Below are positions 61,442 through 64,000 of a stretch of 64,000 bases of DNA, one piece after another. This DNA is from SAR324 cluster bacterium (GTDB lineage Bacteria; SAR324; NAC60-12): the NCBI GenBank assembly GCA_015232315.1, contig JADFZZ010000004.1, positions 239,414 to 303,413 on the forward strand. The letters are read 5' to 3'. Numbering within the stretch: position 1 is the first letter of the stretch; each line of letters begins with the position of its first letter. The notes beneath the pieces are model-generated. The model was not told the DNA's origin, made no database searches, and worked only from the letters and a program-made list of their open reading frames with translations. Position numbers and translations under genes: made by a program.

Positions 61442-63346
61442 ATGATATTTAAAAAATTAAACTTTATAAGTGCTAAGGAATTTGTGACACCCAGGTATTC
61501 ATTCCTGGTGATTGTCGGAACCACCTTTCTGGCTGAGGCTCTGGTCATGATCATGTTCAGATTCTGGCCGCCAGCACCCTGGATGGAAGTCTTCATTGAC
61601 GCATGTATTCTATCAATAGTAATGTGGGGGTGTCTTCATTATTTCCTTATCAGACCTCTTGATAATCATCTCATCCATTATAAAAATCTGGTTGAACAAC
61701 TGAGCAAGCGTGACGCATTGGCCAGATCCCTGGATTATACCGGTGACGGGTTGATGATCACAGATCTGAATGAAATAATTATTTACGCGAATCCATCCCT
61801 TGAATCCATGACCGGTTACAGCGCACAGGAATTACTTGGAAAAACATCCCGCATGCTCAACAGTGATCGGCAAAATACTGAAATCTATCAGGATCTCCTG
61901 AAAACGGTTTCAGGTGGCCAATGCTGGAGGAATGAAACGATATCCCAACGGAAAAATGGTTCTCGATTTTATGCGGATGTCACTGTTTCACCTGTGTTCA
62001 ATCAGTCGGGGGATATCACACATTTTTCCACCATCATGCGGGATGTTACGGAAAAACATGAAATGGAAGCCCGTCTGCTTGCAGCTCAGAAGTTGGAAGT
62101 TATTGGTATCCTTTCTGCTGGAGTGGCTCATAATTTCAACAATCTGCTGAATATCATTGCCGGTGCCATTGCTATCATGTCAGAGGAACCCAACCATTCC
62201 GAACGTGATGTAAAAATGCTGGATCTCGTCCAGAAAACGGTGACACGTGGATCCAGACTGGTTAAACAGATCATGGTATTAGGCGGTACAACAAAAAATT
62301 TGATGGTGATCAACCTGTCAGAATACCTGCGACAGGAAGCTGACAGGCTCAGCATGATCATTCCAAAATCAGTTCAATTGAAAGTCAATATCCAGACCGA
62401 AAACATTTTTATCAAAATGGATTCCGGGCAAATTTCTGAAATTCTGCTGAATCTTTGCCTTAACGCTGTTCATGCCATGGACACAACAGGAGGAACGCTT
62501 GAAATTATTCTCCAGGGCATGCCGCAAACCAGTCAGGATTTTGGTGATAACGATCCTGCCTGGAAATACGGTCAACTCCAATGCGCGCGTTTGAGTTTGA
62601 GTGATACCGGATGCGGAATACCTCCTGAAACGCTAAATAGAATTTTTGAGCCTTTTTTTACCACAAAAGAAACCGGGAATGGCTCTGGTCTGGGGCTTTC
62701 GGTCGTTCAGGGACTGATCGAGGCTAATAAAGGACAAATCTCTGTCAGCAGCGAGGTTGGTAAGGGAACCACGTTTGACCTTTATTTTCCTACGACCAGT
62801 GAACTTCCTTTGAAAAATATGGAGCGTTCAGAAGACATGGTAAGATCGCCTATCCTTACAGCCATACAGGCCCAGTCATTGTTTGAGAATAAAACTGTGG
62901 CTCCTTCAGATGTTTTATCAATGGAATCTTCACATCAATCCCCTGAAACGGTGTTGGGAATTGAGCAGATCCATCCTGAAAAACGCTACGTACTGATAGC
63001 GGAGGATGAACCCGTTCTCATCGAAATATATAAAGCTATGCTGAAAAAAAAAGGAGTTCCTGTGATCGTGTGTGGAGACGGAGAGAAAGCGTTTCAAACC
63101 TGGAAGGATAATCCCGAGAAATTTTCCCTGGTTATTACGGATTATGCCATGCCCAACATGAATGGTGCCCAACTGGCAATAAACCTTCATCAACATGCGC
63201 CGGATCTGCCTATTCTCATGGTTACAGGCTATGGTGACGCATTCAGTCAAAAAGAACTGGATGCTTGGGGAATCCGTGAATGTTTGTCCAAACCCGTCAA
63301 TTTTAAAATGCTCATTGATCTGATTCGTCAATATCAGGAGCAATAA
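61442..63346 (+). CDS. membrane hybrid histidine kinase with PAS and C-terminal receiver
   Basis: From ATG 61442 the protein has 634 residues: two membrane segments (about 20-40 and 50-70) with a very short external loop, and a PAS domain (about 95-205, GYSAQELLGKTSRMLNS). The kinase core has His230 in GVAHNFNNLLN, LNLCLNAVHAM, SDTGCGIP and GSGLGLSV. A receiver follows (about 515-632) with phospho-acceptor Asp567 (ITDYAMPNMNG) and SKPV. The near lack of an external domain suggests sensing within the membrane or through PAS. The start is uncertain; an upstream TTG would add 24 residues. No regulator partner is adjacent. Confidence 0.88.
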   Translation: MIFKKLNFISAKEFVTPRYSFLVIVGTTFLAEALVMIMFRFWPPAPWMEVFIDACILSIVMWGCLHYFLIRPLDNHLIHYKNLVEQLSKRDALARSLDYTGDGLMITDLNEIIIYANPSLESMTGYSAQELLGKTSRMLNSDRQNTEIYQDLLKTVSGGQCWRNETISQRKNGSRFYADVTVSPVFNQSGDITHFSTIMRDVTEKHEMEARLLAAQKLEVIGILSAGVAHNFNNLLNIIAGAIAIMSEEPNHSERDVKMLDLVQKTVTRGSRLVKQIMVLGGTTKNLMVINLSEYLRQEADRLSMIIPKSVQLKVNIQTENIFIKMDSGQISEILLNLCLNAVHAMDTTGGTLEIILQGMPQTSQDFGDNDPAWKYGQLQCARLSLSDTGCGIPPETLNRIFEPFFTTKETGNGSGLGLSVVQGLIEANKGQISVSSEVGKGTTFDLYFPTTSELPLKNMERSEDMVRSPILTAIQAQSLFENKTVAPSDVLSMESSHQSPETVLGIEQIHPEKRYVLIAEDEPVLIEIYKAMLKKKGVPVIVCGDGEKAFQTWKDNPEKFSLVITDYAMPNMNGAQLAINLHQHAPDLPILMVTGYGDAFSQKELDAWGIRECLSKPVNFKMLIDLIRQYQEQ

Positions 63347-63857
63347 GGTCCATCGACACAGTGTTCCATAAATCTGGGTTCATAAATCAATTATATGAAC
63401 CATACGATCCTTCAAACAATACACTTGAATCAATTTTTAGATTTTCCTCGCCGAAATTTCGTCCAGATCTGCCGGTTAATAGGCAGCCTCCAGTTTCATC
63501 ATTCCCCTTATTTATTGTCATCTGAAAACATAAAAAGTACGACTTGTTTCTCAAGCAGGCTTTTGCCTGTTTGAGCCATGATCCATGCAGTTTGCAGAGA
63601 CTCAAAGACAACGGCATTAAGGATCGTTGATGAGTGTTTTTAACCCTGTGATGCAAGCTCATAAATCACAATAAATCTATTGAAAAATTATCTGGAATTA
63701 TCTGGAATTTTTATAAAAATTAAAATTAATTACTGATTAATATCAGCATGTTATTCATGTGTTTTTTTTAATTTAAAAAAGTGGCCAGCTAGTTGCAGAA
63801 AGGTATCCGAAACCAAAATCATGGTGATTTAGGAATAAACCTAACTTTAGGAGGAAT
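63347..63857. other. 510-bp AT-rich spacer without a confident gene
   Basis: A hairpin-forming stretch AGCAGGC-TTTT-GCCTG lies near 63555-63570. The part at 63670-63780 is very AT-rich and is a good place for the promoter of the gene at 63858. A 91-residue minus-strand frame (63387-63662) has no start signal and was not accepted. Confidence 0.5.
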
Positions 63858-64000
63858 ATGAGAGTGATAACCTTTATGAAATGGCTATCAATGATTGTCA
63901 TGGCAAGTATGCTGTTTGCGGCTTGCAGTGAGTTGAATCCAACAGATAAAAATTCAGCACAAAGTGAAAATAAAATAACAGCGGCTGTCGAAAAATCCGC
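63858..64000 (+). CDS. lipoprotein, N-terminal part (3' end outside window)
   Basis: ATG 63858 follows a strong ribosome-binding site (TTAGGAGGAAT). The 47 visible residues begin with a lipoprotein signal (MIVMASMLFAAC, lipidated Cys at residue 23), then a polar Ser/Asn/Lys-rich stretch. The start is similar in style to the haem-repeat lipoproteins in this window, but no functional domain is reached before the edge. Confidence 0.8.
   Translation, partial: MRVITFMKWLSMIVMASMLFAACSELNPTDKNSAQSENKITAAVEKS

Noticed and set aside
63387-63662. 91-codon minus-strand frame
   Set aside because: No start signal. It overlaps hairpin-forming sequence and looks non-coding.

Overview
The window looks like a chromosomal stretch of a Gram-negative, AT-rich bacterium of the broad deltaproteobacterial type. 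This rests on many lipoproteins and periplasmic multihaem cytochromes, an outer-membrane barrel carrying a haem motif, sigma54-type two-component regulation, two 'two-CW' proteins and very many sensory kinases. A finer placement (for example SAR324/Lambdaproteobacteria) is only a guess. No rRNA, tRNA or CRISPR was seen.

Layout. 1-3000: peroxide defence (partial oxyR-like regulator, ahpF, ahpC, a possible OxyR operator, a terminator). 3200-4920: a mobile-element graveyard (an internally deleted insertion-sequence remnant with a nested element, dispersed short elements, one with clear target duplication) around a membrane metalloprotease-like gene. 5036-12794: a six-haem-motif lipoprotein and a dihaem cytochrome behind a near-consensus sigma54 promoter, next to a sigma54 activator and its nitrate/nitrite-type sensor kinase. 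13009-26885: second-messenger genes: a class III cyclase fused to PilZ, a double receiver, two cNMP-binding proteins without DNA-binding domains, an active-looking GGDEF protein and a paralogue with a ruined GGDEF site. 26967-30954: an anchored protein, a lipase-like lipoprotein, a two-CW protein and two 325-bp direct repeats.

31007-47572 is one minus-strand block. In transcription order it encodes a Cache chemoreceptor, an unknown protein, CheA with two HPt domains, CheW, a second chemoreceptor, CheR, CheB, a CheA-like protein that has lost its phosphorylation and ATP-binding residues, a secreted Cache protein, and a 7TMR hybrid kinase whose receiver is followed by an adenylate cyclase domain. 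There is no CheY. I read this as a chemosensory system that may act on cAMP rather than only on a flagellar motor. It is the best candidate here for an undescribed system.

47890-54009: periplasmic redox cluster with three cupredoxin-like proteins, a two-CW protein, a c4-like dihaem cytochrome, a haem-motif plus beta-barrel fusion protein and an unknown protein. 54412-64000: a 213-bp palindromic element, an FKBP-type isomerase lipoprotein, a PAS/GAF kinase, a short element with 13-bp inverted repeats and an 8-bp target duplication, a TrpD-family phosphoribosyltransferase, a four-haem-motif lipoprotein, a hybrid kinase and the start of a lipoprotein.

Together: peroxide handling, extracytoplasmic electron transfer and a dense cAMP/c-di-GMP/chemosensory network, with many small mobile elements in the spacers.
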